DNA of 20,519 nucleotides from a virus: positions 1-20,519 of IMG/VR virus record IMGVR_UViG_3300025133_008824. The stretch is one strand, 5' to 3'. Under the pieces are notes generated by a model. That model was given only the letters and a program-made list of their open reading frames with translations. It did no database searches and was not told the origin of the DNA. The position numbers and the translations under genes were made by a program. Within the stretch, counting starts at the first letter, position 1. Each line of letters opens with the position of its first letter. Of the stretch, positions 19,746 to 20,519 are shown piece by piece.

Positions 19746-19980
19746 TTTTTTCTCCTTGTTTATCCCTGGTAAGGGCCCGTTGTTTTTTTGGGGCTTCCAG
19801 GCTTGTAATATATTCTATCAAATCTTTCTTAGCTGTGGAAGCTAAAATCGACCATTTTTTTGCCTGCGAAACATCACCCATAGTGTAACAAGCATCTGAT
19901 TTGTACGCAAACTCATCGATTAAGTCTGCATACATTTCTAATGTCTCGTACGGTGGTGTGATGTTCACAATCTTATTCAT
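19714..19980 (-). CDS. Hypothetical helical protein
   Basis: An 88-residue protein starting MNKIVNITPPYETLEMYADL. Two helices (YADLIDEFAYKSDACYTMGD and VSQAKKWSILASTAKKDLIE) suggest a helical hairpin similar in layout to a TPR unit, followed by a disordered basic tail. The ATG overlaps the upstream stop (ATGA). It shows no catalytic motif. Not recognised. Confidence 0.6.
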   Translation of the reverse strand: MNKIVNITPPYETLEMYADLIDEFAYKSDACYTMGDVSQAKKWSILASTAKKDLIEYITSLEAPKKQRALTRDKQGEKNGINRKNKPE

Positions 19981-20168
19981 TCAAACTTCACGTATTCTGA
20001 CAAGATGTTATCTACTTTCCTGATTAGGGTCTCTAGCTCAGTTGCCACATCGCTCTGCTTAAGAATTCCGATGTCGGCGCCGGGGGCTTTCTTCATATCA
20101 AGCGAGTTATAGAACTCAATTAAATGTGTTCTAACCCCAACAATCTTTTGAATATCTTCTTGTTTCAT
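19977..20168 (-). CDS. Hypothetical helical protein
   Basis: A 63-residue helical protein starting MKQEDIQKIVGVRTHLIEFY. A second helix runs through TELETLIRKVDNILSEYVKF. AAAGGAAGAAAA before the ATG is a strong ribosome site. It overlaps the next gene by ATGA. Length and helix layout fit a small oligomeric phage protein. Not recognised. Confidence 0.65.
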   Translation of the reverse strand: MKQEDIQKIVGVRTHLIEFYNSLDMKKAPGADIGILKQSDVATELETLIRKVDNILSEYVKFE

Positions 20169-20204
20169 TTTTCTTCCTTTGAGGTCGCGGTGCCTCGTTA
20201 ATAA

Positions 20205-20519
20205 TTATGTGCAATTCTTAATTAGCCACTCATGGTACCAATTTAAAGCGTGGTCCTTTGGTTGGGCGTCTTTCCAGGCCGGAGTACAGAAAATCTTCCA
20301 TGCGTCATTTCCATACTTGCCAATACCATATAGCTCAATTGGCTCAGACCAATTCTTTTCTAAATATTCTCTAGACATTGTAACTAGTGTTTTAGCCCTA
20401 CGTTTACTTAAACCGATCGGCTTTAAAAGATCCGCGAGAAAATCTTCCTGGGCGTTCATCGCATCTTGAGGCGTAGGGTATAAGTCAAAAAACTTTCTCA
20501 TGATAGGTTCAGCTGTGAA
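20205..20519 (-). CDS. MBD4-like thymine/uracil DNA glycosylase, N-terminus outside the window
   Basis: The frame is open through the right edge; at least 104 residues are visible. The C-terminal part matches the glycosylase domain of animal MBD4 closely: LLKPIGLSKRRAKTLV, then PIELYGIGKYGNDAWKIFC, then PKDHALNWYHEWL. The helix-hairpin-helix is LYGIGKYG, and the Asp in PKDHALN is at the catalytic position. MBD4 removes thymine or uracil mispaired with guanine, starting base-excision repair. An ATG at 20501 (MRKFFDLYPT) would drop the first half of the catalytic domain, and the preceding FTAEPI also fits the family, so the true start is upstream. The missing part should hold the substrate pocket. 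A related HhH-GPD glycosylase with other specificity is possible. Confidence 0.82.
   Translation of the reverse strand, partial: FTAEPIMRKFFDLYPTPQDAMNAQEDFLADLLKPIGLSKRRAKTLVTMSREYLEKNWSEPIELYGIGKYGNDAWKIFCTPAWKDAQPKDHALNWYHEWLIKNCT

Noticed and set aside
1-20519. CRISPR array, insertion sequence or integrase
   Set aside because: No regularly spaced repeats, transposase or recombinase motifs, or terminal inverted repeats were found on reading either strand.

Overview
The window looks like part of a large double-stranded DNA tailed-phage genome, or a prophage or element derived from one. Genes are small, packed and mostly on the minus strand, with ATGA, TGATG and TAATG start/stop overlaps and strong AGGAG-type ribosome sites. 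The mix is phage-typical: an ATP-dependent DNA ligase, a DUF3310 protein, a MazG-like pyrophosphohydrolase, an MT-A70 adenine methyltransferase, many cell-wall hydrolases, one isolated tRNA-Ser, and many unrecognised proteins of 60-120 residues. Several genes point to a Myxococcota-like or related (formerly deltaproteobacterial) host: a lipoprotein with MopE-type CDGxDNxCxGxID repeats plus a von Willebrand A domain, an IPT/TIG lipoprotein with an Ala/Pro/Asp-rich linker, and trypsin-like protease lipoproteins. Host and phage identity are inferences; no capsid, terminase or portal gene is visible here.

Layout, left to right. Positions 1-1911 (minus) hold small proteins, several sharing a GDLV SH3-like start, plus a 56-residue Bfd-like [2Fe-2S] protein. 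Positions 1925-4672 hold a membrane-anchored small protein, the MT-A70 methyltransferase, a SlyD-like FKBP prolyl isomerase, a coiled-coil peptide and the ligase. Positions 4672-7000 hold two tandem M23 peptidases and a peptidoglycan-binding protein. Positions 7031-11728 hold a 749-residue TIG lipoprotein, small membrane proteins including a SemiSWEET/PQ-loop-like one, and a three-module protein (HExxH metallopeptidase, peptidoglycan-binding domain, muramidase-like domain). Positions 11779-14148 are a second cluster of small genes: MazG-like, three more GDLV proteins, a zinc-ribbon protein, DUF3310, and a 55-residue membrane peptide.

Positions 14117-18393 form an envelope-protein island. It has a transglycosylase lipoprotein and two serine-protease lipoproteins on the minus strand. 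Between the two proteases are the only three plus-strand genes of the window, ending in the MopE/VWA lipoprotein. tRNA-Ser(GGA) follows. Positions 18519-20519 hold a permuted NlpC/P60-like protein, a lysine-rich histone-H1-like protein, small helical proteins, and the 3' part of an MBD4-like DNA glycosylase that runs off the right edge.

The genes fall into three working groups: DNA maintenance and modification (ligase, methyltransferase, glycosylase, pyrophosphohydrolase); at least six cell-wall-acting or cell-wall-binding proteins, probably for entry, virion function or lysis; and secreted or lipid-anchored host-like proteins that could remodel the surface of the infected cell. Six genes, four of them cell-wall hydrolases, have a TATAAT box 18-22 bases before their start codon, a candidate shared promoter class. 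No gene-free stretch exceeds about 100 bases, and I see no CRISPR array, insertion sequence, origin or clear rho-independent terminator.
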